Source of the DNA: Verrucomicrobia bacterium IMCC26134
GTDB lineage: Bacteria > Verrucomicrobiota > Verrucomicrobiia > Opitutales > Opitutaceae
Direction of reading: 5' to 3'
DNA length: 64,000 nt
Assembly: GCA_000972765.1 (NCBI GenBank)
Contig: CP011265.1
Location: 124,001 to 188,000 of the forward strand
The translations under genes were made by a program, and so were the position numbers. Shown one piece after another: positions 53,876-62,767 of the stretch; position 1 is the first letter of the stretch, and each line of letters starts with the position of its first letter. Under the pieces are notes generated by a model. That model worked only from the letters and a program-made list of their open reading frames with translations, did no database searches and was not told the origin of the DNA.

Positions 53876-56800
53876 TCATGGTGAAAAACCGGATACACGG
53901 TAAATCTGAACATCGTCGATGTCGTAGATTTTTTGGAAACCGAGCCGGCTGAACTTTTCGATTCCATCGGGTGTTCCGTAGATACGTTCCAGCCGGCCGA
54001 CAATAACGAGGCTTACACCGTAGCGGGCGATCAGGTTGCGGGTGAGTTCAACATCGGCGGTTCGGTAGATCGTTCGAACGTCGTCGATGCGCTGCTCGAC
54101 ATGGTTCTCCGCCAGTCCGGCCTGTTGCTGGCGTTGATGCCAGCTCCACCCCACAACCGAGGGGAGCCCGGTGTGCACGGCGTAACGCGAGCCCCAGCTG
54201 TAGAGCCGGTCTTTGGTGTTCATTTCCAGGATCACGGGCGATCCTTGAATGTTGTCCTGCAGCCAACGGATCGCCTTGAGATCGGGGGCAAGCGGGAAGC
54301 TGACCGACTCCATCGCATAGCCGGCCTTTTCCGCAAAGGCCAATCCATCTAGTGTGCGCGGCGTCTCCGCCATGCGGTCCCGGATCTTGGCGGGGGTGGC
54401 GGTCAGGGGGAAGAGCGCCGCCGCTCCGAGCAAAGCGATGAAAGCGCCCATCCACAGCCATCGGACACGGGGTGCTTCCACTCGCCAATGGGCCAACACC
54501 CCCGGCAGAGTAAGCGCGGAGGCAAGTCCGAACAAGACCCACACCTGGTAGTAAAATTTAAACACGGTGTTCATGCGTCCTATGTCACCGGCGAGCACTA
54601 CAAATTCGACGAGAAGCGAAAGGGTGAAGGCGACGAAGGTCAGCAATCCGGGCAAGGATTGAAGCGCGTCCTTGCGTCGCTGAATCACGACTGAAACTGA
54701 AAGTAGCAGGCCTGCCAGCAAGAGCGGTGTCAGGTGGCCGTTGAGCGCGGCGATGAGGCAGAGGGTGGCGAGTAATACAGTAAAAATCGCTCCAGCCCCG
54801 GCGGCGGGGCGGGTGAGGCCCAGTGTAATCAGACGGTGACGCGTCATCACGCGGCGACGTGCGACGAGGCTGCGGGCGATCCTTGTCCAAAGATGGAAGC
54901 CACGAGTAAATGGAATTTTCCCCTGCCTCCAGGCCGCGGCCACGCCGGATCCAAGCACGAAAAGGAAGAGACCGTGGATAAAAAGATAATCGCGCAGGCT
55001 CGTCCGGTTGCCGGTCCAGCTTTCGAAAGATCCGTAGCCCGCGACATAGGTTCGGTGGAAGGGCAGGAAGGCGAGGTAACCCGCCGCGATGATCACGCTG
55101 AAAATCCCGATGGATTTAATCAACGCCGAGCTGAAGGCGCGGGCGCCTGAGGTGTCGCGTTGCCACAGGCTAGTGAACAAAACCAAGCCGCTCAGCGCGC
55201 CATAAGTCGGCCAGTCCCAGGTGTTGGTCGGCCAGAAAAAACCCAGCGTCAGGGCGAGTAACGCGGCGAGCCCGACCTTGGTTTTTGAGTCCGTGACACG
55301 CGTCCATGCGGCCAGCAAAACAATCACGCAGAGCGTAAACGGAAGGGCCATGAGATGCGGATGCAGGTCGGCGTAAAGGAAACTCCAATACGGAAACTCG
55401 GTGACCGGCGCGATCTCGTCGCCGCTGATGGCACGGGCGGAAACCCAGTAGAGATCAGCCGTGTAGGCCGAAAGCCGTTCCCCGTGGCCGATGCGCCATA
55501 AACCATGGGTGGCGCGTATAAGGTCGGATACGAGCGGGAAGGTCAGCTCGTGGTCGGTCGCGCCGATACGGACCAGATTGTTCCAGATGAAGCGAAGCTG
55601 GAACAGATTCCCGAAAACCATCACGAAGGCCGTGGCCGACCAGGCGGCGAGCCATCCTCCGGTCGGCCGCAGGGCGCGGGCGGCGGACAGGGTTGCGGAG
55701 CAGGCGAGACCAAAAAATGTGGCGAGGCAGAGGTTGAAGCCAACCTCGGGCAGCACGGCCAGGCCCTTGATCAGCGTGCCGCAGAGAACGAACCCGAAGT
55801 AATAGTAATTGATAAAACCGCCCGCGAACCAGGCGTTGAGCGGCGGAAAATGCTCTGATTTCAGCACGCCGTTCAGGAAGGTCATTTCCATTGGCTTTTC
55901 CCCTCCCCACGACTCATGCCAGAGGTCGGGATTAGCGGAACGCACCCAAAGGAAAAAAACGAAACCGAGCCAGAAAACGCCTTCCACCCGCAGGACGGCG
56001 AAGCGGTTTTCATGCCGGCTCCACCAAGCCCGCCAGCCAGCTCTTGCGCGCCAGGAAATGGCGGCGGCGGCGAGGGCAAAAAGCCCGAAAATAATCCAGT
56101 AACCCGGACGATCATTCCGCATCATACCGGTGCTCGCCAGCAACCAGACCAGCCATGCGGGAATCAGAATCGCAAGGGGGCGGGCGAGCGCGCAGCCCCG
56201 GTCGGGCAACATGCGCAGCAACGGACCGAGCAGGCCCCAGCCGGCGAGTTGAAGAAGGAGCAGGTGTAACGACCAGACCACTACAGGATGACGGGCGGAG
56301 AAGGAGTCGCGATCAAACATCGCCGACCAGGTGCCTTCTTTTTGCACCTCTGCCCAGCGTTCAGGGGGGAGCAGAATGGCGGATTCGGGGCGCCCGGCCG
56401 GCTCGGCCCTGGCGGTATGCTTTCGCAGACTGCGCGGCTGGGGCTTCATCGGCTCGCGGGTGTCGGTGACCCCATCAAGGGGAATGGCGTTGAAGCGCTC
56501 CACCAGGGCCTGCGGATTGTAGCGCGCAGACTTTTTAAAGATACTTACGGGCGGGTGGTCATAGACGCTGAAGGCTTCCTCGGCTGAACGGGTAGAGATA
56601 GGCAGCCCGAGAAAATTGAGCTCGCGGGTGAATTCAGCCACCTTGTCGAAACCAAGCGTGCCGTCTTCAAGACCCTGGTAGTAGCTGATCGTAAACGGAT
56701 ACCGGTGCGGCATCCGCGGGATCGAGTCGCGTAGCTTTTGGCTGGCGAGAATAACGTAGTCCGCACGATTAAGTTTGGCGAGGAGCTGGCCGCGTTTCTC

Positions 56801-58261
56801 GCTATCGTCGGCGACGTAGTGTGCCAGTTCGATCTGGGTGTAGCGATCGGGGCTAAGCCCGCCGGTGCGAGGCAGGGGCAACCAGTCGTCCCAGTGTTCA
56901 CAGGCGAGCACGCTGCCTGCCGGGACGTGGTCGTAAATCCATTCCGAGGCTTCGATGCGCGTGTGTTTCCGGGTGTAGATCGAGACGAAGGCCAGCGCCC
57001 AGGCCAGGGTAAAAAGCACTGCCAATGTGGCCATGCCTTTTCCGGCCAGCGACAGGATGCGGGCGTCTTTGCGGGGTGCGGCAAGCCAGGACAAACCCCA
57101 GGCTGCCAGCACGCATAGGCTTCCATAAATCGGCAGGAAGTAGCGCAGGGTGCATTGATAGGTGAACCCCAGGTGGAAAAACACGATGGCCACCCACAAG
57201 GTCGGTATGGCGTGAGCCCAAACGCGTTGACGAAGGGTTTGCCAGCAGGCGCAGCTCCACGCGATCCAGGCCGTGAGACCAAGGCCAAGACCGAGACCCC
57301 AGGTGATTAAATTCCATCCCGGCCAAAGCAACGGGGTGCGTCCGTAAAACTGGCGGGTGAAAACATTGTCGGTCACGCCCGTGCTGATGGCGACAACCTC
57401 GCGCATGTTCGCCACCCAGCGCGGAGCAAGTTGCCACGGCCAAAAACCGGCGAAGGCGTCGGGCAGTGCCAAGCGCACGGTGATGATCGTCGCCAAGGAG
57501 AAAACCAAGGTGCGCACGAATGCCCGCTGCAGGACGGAGATCACGCCGCCTTCACGCACTCCAGCTGCAGGCAGAAGGGCGGTGATCGCGACTACGAGGC
57601 CGAAGGTGGCGACTGATATTTTACAGCTGATGGCCAGTCCGAGCGCGACTCCAGTGCAGGCGTAGTCGAGGAGTTTTTGACTTCGCCAGGCTCGCACCAG
57701 CAGGACGAGGGCGAGTCCGACGAAGAGGTTGGCGAAGGGATCGACGACGAAAAAATGAGCATGCTGGATGGGCACGACGGCCAGCGCGTAGAGCAACGCG
57801 GCCAGGAGGGCGGTGTTTGCCCGCCGGTAGAGCGACCAAGCCAGGGCGAATACCAGCGTGATCGTGGCGGTGTCGGCGATGGCCGAGAGGGCGCGACCGG
57901 TCATGGCCATTTGCTCGGGGGTTTTGATGCCGCCGAGCACCATGACCCCGCGCAATGCTGTTCCGGGCAATGTTCCGTAAGCGTAAAAAGTCGCCTCGCG
58001 ATTGCGCGGGTTGAGCGGAGATTTCGACTCGTCCAAATACTCCGCCACCGAGTGAGGCCAATCCAGCCGCCAGGTGCACATCATGATGTGGCGTTCGTCC
58101 GGGTGCTGGCCGCCGGATTGATCCCAGTTGAGACCGAAGAGCCGGAAGGCCAGGCCGAGGCCGAGCACTGCCAGCAAGAGCCAGCGGGTCCGGGACGAGA
58201 GCGAGGGAGCCAGGCCTGGCTCGGGTGCGGAAGGAGTGTCCGATGTGGATGCGTGTGTCAT
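53876..58261 (-). CDS. Giant GT-C (PMT-like) / DUF2298 fusion membrane protein
   Basis: This 1461-residue protein is almost entirely membrane-embedded. Residues about 25-600 resemble a GT-C glycosyltransferase of the PMT/ArnT type, with the acidic loop WDQSGGQHPDERH and later QHAHFFVVDPFANLFVGLAL. Residues about 690-1450 match DUF2298, also called YYY membrane protein: GGFINYYYFGF, FPYWSFLYADLHPHLMALPF and TNTWDWPTYG. Such tandem fusions are known but without an established reaction. It lies in the same transcript direction as DprE1/DprE2-like genes and may use the lipid-linked arabinose they predict; this is an inference. Confidence 0.85.
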   Translation of the reverse strand: MTHASTSDTPSAPEPGLAPSLSSRTRWLLLAVLGLGLAFRLFGLNWDQSGGQHPDERHIMMCTWRLDWPHSVAEYLDESKSPLNPRNREATFYAYGTLPGTALRGVMVLGGIKTPEQMAMTGRALSAIADTATITLVFALAWSLYRRANTALLAALLYALAVVPIQHAHFFVVDPFANLFVGLALVLLVRAWRSQKLLDYACTGVALGLAISCKISVATFGLVVAITALLPAAGVREGGVISVLQRAFVRTLVFSLATIITVRLALPDAFAGFWPWQLAPRWVANMREVVAISTGVTDNVFTRQFYGRTPLLWPGWNLITWGLGLGLGLTAWIAWSCACWQTLRQRVWAHAIPTLWVAIVFFHLGFTYQCTLRYFLPIYGSLCVLAAWGLSWLAAPRKDARILSLAGKGMATLAVLFTLAWALAFVSIYTRKHTRIEASEWIYDHVPAGSVLACEHWDDWLPLPRTGGLSPDRYTQIELAHYVADDSEKRGQLLAKLNRADYVILASQKLRDSIPRMPHRYPFTISYYQGLEDGTLGFDKVAEFTRELNFLGLPISTRSAEEAFSVYDHPPVSIFKKSARYNPQALVERFNAIPLDGVTDTREPMKPQPRSLRKHTARAEPAGRPESAILLPPERWAEVQKEGTWSAMFDRDSFSARHPVVVWSLHLLLLQLAGWGLLGPLLRMLPDRGCALARPLAILIPAWLVWLLASTGMMRNDRPGYWIIFGLFALAAAAISWRARAGWRAWWSRHENRFAVLRVEGVFWLGFVFFLWVRSANPDLWHESWGGEKPMEMTFLNGVLKSEHFPPLNAWFAGGFINYYYFGFVLCGTLIKGLAVLPEVGFNLCLATFFGLACSATLSAARALRPTGGWLAAWSATAFVMVFGNLFQLRFIWNNLVRIGATDHELTFPLVSDLIRATHGLWRIGHGERLSAYTADLYWVSARAISGDEIAPVTEFPYWSFLYADLHPHLMALPFTLCVIVLLAAWTRVTDSKTKVGLAALLALTLGFFWPTNTWDWPTYGALSGLVLFTSLWQRDTSGARAFSSALIKSIGIFSVIIAAGYLAFLPFHRTYVAGYGSFESWTGNRTSLRDYLFIHGLFLFVLGSGVAAAWRQGKIPFTRGFHLWTRIARSLVARRRVMTRHRLITLGLTRPAAGAGAIFTVLLATLCLIAALNGHLTPLLLAGLLLSVSVVIQRRKDALQSLPGLLTFVAFTLSLLVEFVVLAGDIGRMNTVFKFYYQVWVLFGLASALTLPGVLAHWRVEAPRVRWLWMGAFIALLGAAALFPLTATPAKIRDRMAETPRTLDGLAFAEKAGYAMESVSFPLAPDLKAIRWLQDNIQGSPVILEMNTKDRLYSWGSRYAVHTGLPSVVGWSWHQRQQQAGLAENHVEQRIDDVRTIYRTADVELTRNLIARYGVSLVIVGRLERIYGTPDGIEKFSRLGFQKIYDIDDVQIYRVSGFSP

Positions 58262-58274
58262 GCCTGTTTGGTCA

Positions 58275-59009
58275 TCAGGCTTGGAGGCGCTTTACGATTT
58301 GGCGAGGCAGCAGGCGGATGAGGAACATGATCACGCGCCAGTGTCCGGGACTGTAGATCGTCGCCGAGCGCCTGCGTATGGCGGCAGAGATATCGGCGGC
58401 GACTTTCTCCGGCGTGGTGAAGAGCGCGGTTTTGGCCAGAAGAGCCGTCATGGGTGAATCCACCGGGCCCGGCTTGACGAGCAAGACCTGCACGGCGGGC
58501 AAGAGACGCTGGCGGAGGCCCTCGCAAAAGGTGTCGAGCGCGGCCTTGCTAGCGCCATAGATGTAGTTCGACCTGCGCCCGCGATCGCCCGCGACCGAGC
58601 CGATGATCACGCAGGAGCCTGCCCGACGGCTTTCAAAGCGCTTCGCCACAAATAGCGCCGCTTGCATGACTTCGATGGTGTTCACTTGCATGACCTCGGC
58701 GGTCAGCCGCGCATCGTTTTCGCAGGCGGCGTGGTCGGGCAGGGTTCCTTGGGCGGCGAGAAAAACATCAAAAGCCTGGAGAGCGCGGAAGCCGTCCCCG
58801 AGCGCGGCTTCCAGTCCGGCGTAGTCGCCGTTAACGCAGGTGCGAACCGTCGCCGAGGCCGCGCCTCGGGTGAGGAGATCCGCCGCCACGGCATCCAGCC
58901 TGGACTGGTTCCTGCCGATCAACCAAAAGCGTGTGTCTTCGCCGGCGTGCATCCGGCAGTAGGCCTGGGCAATGGCCGAGGTGGCGCCGAGTATAAGATG
59001 GTTTTTCAT
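58275..59009 (-). CDS. dprE2: DprE2-like SDR (keto-sugar reductase)
   Basis: This 244-residue SDR starts at MKNHLILGATSAIAQAYCRMH, overlapping the DprE1-like stop (ATGA). The Rossmann motif is GATSAIAQ, the catalytic set Ser in IIGSVAGDRGRRSNYIYGASKAAL with Tyr-x-x-x-Lys. A C-terminal hydrophobic stretch (HWRVIMFLIRLLP) fits membrane association. DprE2 completes the C2' epimerisation of polyprenylphosphoryl ribose by reducing the keto intermediate made by DprE1. The pairing makes the assignment strong; the exact lipid is unknown. Confidence 0.88.
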   Translation of the reverse strand: MKNHLILGATSAIAQAYCRMHAGEDTRFWLIGRNQSRLDAVAADLLTRGAASATVRTCVNGDYAGLEAALGDGFRALQAFDVFLAAQGTLPDHAACENDARLTAEVMQVNTIEVMQAALFVAKRFESRRAGSCVIIGSVAGDRGRRSNYIYGASKAALDTFCEGLRQRLLPAVQVLLVKPGPVDSPMTALLAKTALFTTPEKVAADISAAIRRRSATIYSPGHWRVIMFLIRLLPRQIVKRLQA

Positions 59010-60322
59010 GCGGTAAGGCCGGTTCGCCGGCTGAAGGTGGAGGCGCAGCGCGGATCGATGAAGGACTTGAACTCGGCGTGGCGGGGGTATGAGCGCTCGA
59101 AGGCATCGCGGCTCATTCGGTAGTCTTTTGCAGGATACAATGCTCCTTTGCAGGCGAAGACGGTGCGGTCCAGATCGTCGAGCAACCGATCGGTTGCCGC
59201 GCCCAGATTGGGTAGATCGAAGCAAATGGTGGCTCCCGGCCGGGGGAAGGAGAGGAGGCCGGGCGATTCGACTGCGCCGAAGAGTTTTACCACGGTCAGG
59301 AATGACGCCTGGCGCGCGGATTGAACCTTGCCAAGCGTCTCTCGCAGGGCCTCCGGCCCGGATTCCAAGGGAACGACGAATTGATATTGGATCAAGCCCT
59401 TGCGTCCGTAGGCGAGATTCCAGTCCGCCACGGCGTCGAGCGGGTAGAAAAAGCCATTGTAGGGAACGTCGCGTTGCGCGTTGCGCGAGGCGTTGGCCAG
59501 GTAGTAACCCGTATTGAGCAGGCGGAGGCTCCATGCGTTTACCATGTGATCAGGAAGCTCCCGCGGTATCTTGAACCGGGGCTGGGGATGGACTCCGGCG
59601 GACAACGGGCCATCGTCCTCGACGTGGTTGCCGGCGATGAAGAGCCCGCGCGGCGCGCCCCGGTGGGTGGCATCGAGCCAGGCCACCGAGTATTCGAAGG
59701 CGGCCTCTTGCCGGCGGGCTACTTCAAAGAACGCATCGAAACCGTGCAACGGCTCCAGTTGCTGCCGGATGAGGGGGGAACGAATCCCGCGGAGTTGCAG
59801 CTCCACCCAAAGGATCACTCCGGTCAGGCCCAGGCCCCCGATGGTGGCGCGGAAGAGGCCGGTGTTTTCCGCTGGGGAACACACCCGCACCGTGCCATCG
59901 GAGCGGCGCAGGCCGATGCGGCGCACGAAGCATCCGAAGGTGCCGGCGCGGTGATGGTTTTTGCCATGCACGTCGTTGGCCACACAGCCGCCGACGGTGA
60001 CGAATTTCGTCCCCGGGGTGACGGGGATAAACCACCCGCGCGGCACGCAAAACTCCAGCAGTTGCGCAAGGCTGCAACCGGCTTCGCAGACGAGTAGGCC
60101 GGTTTTCTTATCGAAGGAAATCAGCCGGTTAAGCTGCCGGGTTTCCACCAGAAAACCGTGGTCGAGCAGGCAAGAGTCGCCGTAGCTTCTCCCCAGTCCA
60201 TAGGGCAGAAACGGGACTTCCCCGGCGGGTAACGCATCGTCCATCCAGGCCAGATTCGCACTGCGGGTTCCGCTCGAGGCCCGTCTGCCCCATGAGTAAA
60301 AGGTTTTGACGGGTGCGGACAT
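59006..60322 (-). CDS. dprE1: DprE1-like FAD-dependent polyprenylphosphoryl-ribose oxidase
   Basis: This 438-residue protein has an FAD-binding PCMH domain with PYGLGRSYGDSCL, TPGTKFVTVGGCVANDVHGKNHH and GTFGCFVRRIGLRRSDG, then an ALO-like C-terminal domain. It matches DprE1, which oxidises the C2' hydroxyl of polyprenylphosphoryl-ribose. A conserved late segment has Lys in YPAKDYRM. It starts next to the HAD-UbiA gene (gap of zero bases) and overlaps the DprE2-like gene, giving the complete three-enzyme route to polyprenylphosphoryl-arabinose. Confidence 0.9.
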   Translation of the reverse strand: MSAPVKTFYSWGRRASSGTRSANLAWMDDALPAGEVPFLPYGLGRSYGDSCLLDHGFLVETRQLNRLISFDKKTGLLVCEAGCSLAQLLEFCVPRGWFIPVTPGTKFVTVGGCVANDVHGKNHHRAGTFGCFVRRIGLRRSDGTVRVCSPAENTGLFRATIGGLGLTGVILWVELQLRGIRSPLIRQQLEPLHGFDAFFEVARRQEAAFEYSVAWLDATHRGAPRGLFIAGNHVEDDGPLSAGVHPQPRFKIPRELPDHMVNAWSLRLLNTGYYLANASRNAQRDVPYNGFFYPLDAVADWNLAYGRKGLIQYQFVVPLESGPEALRETLGKVQSARQASFLTVVKLFGAVESPGLLSFPRPGATICFDLPNLGAATDRLLDDLDRTVFACKGALYPAKDYRMSRDAFERSYPRHAEFKSFIDPRCASTFSRRTGLTA

Positions 60323-61771
60323 TTAAATCGGTTTCGCCGCCGTGGCGGCGAGCACGCAAAGCAGTGCAAGCGCCCATGTCACCCAATCCCGCGCGGCGAA
60401 CCACACCGGGTCGTCATGCATCGTTTTTCGTCCGGCCAAAAACCAGACTCGCATGATCCAGAGCATGAGGATGAGCGCGATCAACCAAAGCCAGTGCGGG
60501 GAGGCATAGAGGGCTTTGCTCGCCGAGCTGTCCAGGTAGAGGGCCAGCACCACCACGGATAGGAAACCAGATGCGATGCCTACCGTAAGGACGAAGCCCA
60601 GATCGGATCGACTGTAGCCTCGGCGCGCGAGGGCGTCGTCTCCATCCTCAGGCAGGTAAGAGAGCTCTATGTAACGTTTCAGGAAGGCCAGCCCGAGGAA
60701 AAAAGTGGTCGAAAAAGCCAGCAGCCACGGCGATATCCACACCATGCCGGCTACTCCGCCGAGCAACATACGGTAGGTGTAGAGGCCCGATAAAAAAATG
60801 CCGTCGAATACGGGCGCGGTTTTCACGACCAAAGTGTAAAACAGTGAGAGCGCGTAGTAGCCTGCGATAACCGGCAAGGCCGCCGGGCTTGAAAAGGTTG
60901 CCAACGCCATGCCGGTCAGGAAAAGGATCATCGCCGTCACCAGCCCGGCCGGGATCGACCAAGCGCCGCTGGCGAAGGGGCGGCCCCGTTTGCGGGGATG
61001 GGCTCGATCCGCGTCCAGATCCGCGAGGTCGTTCAACAGATAGGACGACGAGGCGAGGCAGCAAACCGCCAAAAACACCGGCATGGTCTGTTGCCAGCAG
61101 TTCCAATCTGACCAGCGGTGGGCGGCGCAGAGCGGAAAAAAGACCAGCAAGTTCTTTAACCATTGATGCGGCCGCAGGGCTTTGAGGGCCAGCGCGCCGG
61201 CGCAGGCTGGCGAGGGGGCGACGGCGGCGAGGGGCTTGCCCAACCGGGCCGCCAGCGTGGCGCGGCGTGACTCGGTCCCGACGAACCACGCATTTCGAGC
61301 GGACCGCCAGACCGGCAGATCCGCCGCGCAGTCGCCGATGTAGTCGAATCCTTCGGCTCCAAATTCCGCGACCAATCGCTTCGCTTTGCGCGCGCCCTTG
61401 AGATTGTCGCCGGCTTCGCTGCCAAAAACCTCGCTGATGAACGGCAGGTGTCGCGTCACCTTTTGCGCGGCCTCCCGGTCGGCGGCGCTGGCCAGCACGA
61501 CCCGGCCTCCGCCGTCTCTCCAGGTTTTGCAAAAATGCAGGACTTCCTCGTTCCACATCAAGCGTTCACCTGACAACGCCGTCGCTGCGGCGACCCGCGA
61601 CTTTAAAAAAGGCCGCCCGCCCTTCACCAACCAGCCCAACGCGGGAATGATCCGCCAGAAACGCGGAAATAGAAATCTCGTGAGGCCTTCCCAAAAAAGA
61701 TCCCCGCGCAGCAGTGTCCCGTCGAGATCAACGGCCAGAACCTCGCCGACTTTTTCATGGCTGGGTTTCAT
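60323..61771 (-). CDS. HAD phosphatase - UbiA prenyltransferase fusion (DPPR synthase type)
   Basis: This 482-residue fusion has an N-terminal HAD domain (about residues 1-185) with VDLDGTLL, the Ser/Thr motif ASAADREAA and the Asp motif IGDCAADLPVW. The C-terminal UbiA domain has the prenyl-pyrophosphate Asp motif NDLADLDADRAHPRKRGRP, matching DPPR synthase, and about eight membrane segments. DPPR synthase joins phosphoribosyl-pyrophosphate to polyprenyl phosphate; the HAD part could remove the 5-phosphate of the product. This is an inference from the fusion. It precedes the DprE1/DprE2 pair. Confidence 0.88.
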   Translation of the reverse strand: MKPSHEKVGEVLAVDLDGTLLRGDLFWEGLTRFLFPRFWRIIPALGWLVKGGRPFLKSRVAAATALSGERLMWNEEVLHFCKTWRDGGGRVVLASAADREAAQKVTRHLPFISEVFGSEAGDNLKGARKAKRLVAEFGAEGFDYIGDCAADLPVWRSARNAWFVGTESRRATLAARLGKPLAAVAPSPACAGALALKALRPHQWLKNLLVFFPLCAAHRWSDWNCWQQTMPVFLAVCCLASSSYLLNDLADLDADRAHPRKRGRPFASGAWSIPAGLVTAMILFLTGMALATFSSPAALPVIAGYYALSLFYTLVVKTAPVFDGIFLSGLYTYRMLLGGVAGMVWISPWLLAFSTTFFLGLAFLKRYIELSYLPEDGDDALARRGYSRSDLGFVLTVGIASGFLSVVVLALYLDSSASKALYASPHWLWLIALILMLWIMRVWFLAGRKTMHDDPVWFAARDWVTWALALLCVLAATAAKPI

Positions 61772-61786
61772 GCAGGCGCAGCGGGT

Positions 61787-62743
61787 TCAGGCGTTCCGGT
61801 TCGGCGAGGGGGCGCCTGCCTGCTTGATTTCATCGCGGATGATATAAAGTGGCCGCCCTTTTGATTCCAAAAACAAGCGCCCCAGATACTCGCCGATGAT
61901 GCCGATCAGCAGGGTCTGGACGCCGCCGGTCACAAGTATGACGATGATCAGTCCGCTGTTATCGGAACCGGCTGGCTGGCCCAGGCGGGCGATTAAGATA
62001 TAAAGCAGCAAGGCCAGTGCGCTGAAGAAGAAGATGAAGCTGGTCCAAAAGGCGATGCGAAGCGGCCGCACCGAAAAACCGGCGATGGCGTCCACCGAGA
62101 GTTTCACGAGCTTTTGGAAATTGTAGTTGGTCTGGCCGGTTTTCCTGGGTTGGCGGTCGTATAAAAGCCCGGTTTGCGGGAAACCGATCCAGCTAATCAT
62201 GCCGCGGAAAAAGCGACCGGATTCCGGCAGGGCCAGAAACGCATCCACCACCCGTCGAGTCATCAACCGGAAATCGCCCGTATCTTCGGGTATCGGGTTG
62301 TCGGTCAGTATATTAAAGACGCGATAAAACAGTTTTGCCGATATCAGTTTGAGCCAGGACTCGCCGGCGCGCGAGCGTCTCACGCCATAGACGACGTCAT
62401 AGCCTTCTGCCATCTTGGCCCGCAAGGCCGGCAGCAACTCGGGCGGGTCTTGTAAATCGGCATCCAAGATAAGCACCTGCTCGCCAAGTGATTTTCTCAT
62501 TCCCGCCGACGAGGCGGCTTCGTGGCCAAAGTTGCGCGAGAATCGCAGTCCCTTCACCTCGGCGATCCTTTCGCCGATCTTGCAGATGATCGCCCACGAC
62601 AGATCGGTCGAACCATCGTCGACGATGATTATTTCATGAGCAAGACCGAGCTCACGGCATAAACAATGGACCCGGGTGATCGCCTTCTCCAGCCCCTCCG
62701 CTTCGTTGTAGCAGGGAACGATGATTGAGAGTTCGGGGTTCAT
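61787..62743 (-). CDS. Polyprenyl-phosphate sugar synthase, GtrB/DPM-like GT2
   Basis: This 318-residue protein has a GT-A domain (SIIVPCYNEAEGLEKAI, VDDGSTDLSW, LRFSRNFGHEAA, LDADLQDPPELLP) and two C-terminal membrane segments with a RP.YIIRDE tail. It fits GtrB-type enzymes that make polyprenyl-phosphate glucose or mannose. The stretch RKTGQTNYNFQKLVKL is family-conserved. It lies 16 bases upstream of the HAD-UbiA gene in the same direction, so it probably shares the transcript and supplies a lipid-linked donor. Confidence 0.93.
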   Translation of the reverse strand: MNPELSIIVPCYNEAEGLEKAITRVHCLCRELGLAHEIIIVDDGSTDLSWAIICKIGERIAEVKGLRFSRNFGHEAASSAGMRKSLGEQVLILDADLQDPPELLPALRAKMAEGYDVVYGVRRSRAGESWLKLISAKLFYRVFNILTDNPIPEDTGDFRLMTRRVVDAFLALPESGRFFRGMISWIGFPQTGLLYDRQPRKTGQTNYNFQKLVKLSVDAIAGFSVRPLRIAFWTSFIFFFSALALLLYILIARLGQPAGSDNSGLIIVILVTGGVQTLLIGIIGEYLGRLFLESKGRPLYIIRDEIKQAGAPSPNRNA

Positions 62744-62767
62744 CTCTGCGAGGGGGATGCCATGATA

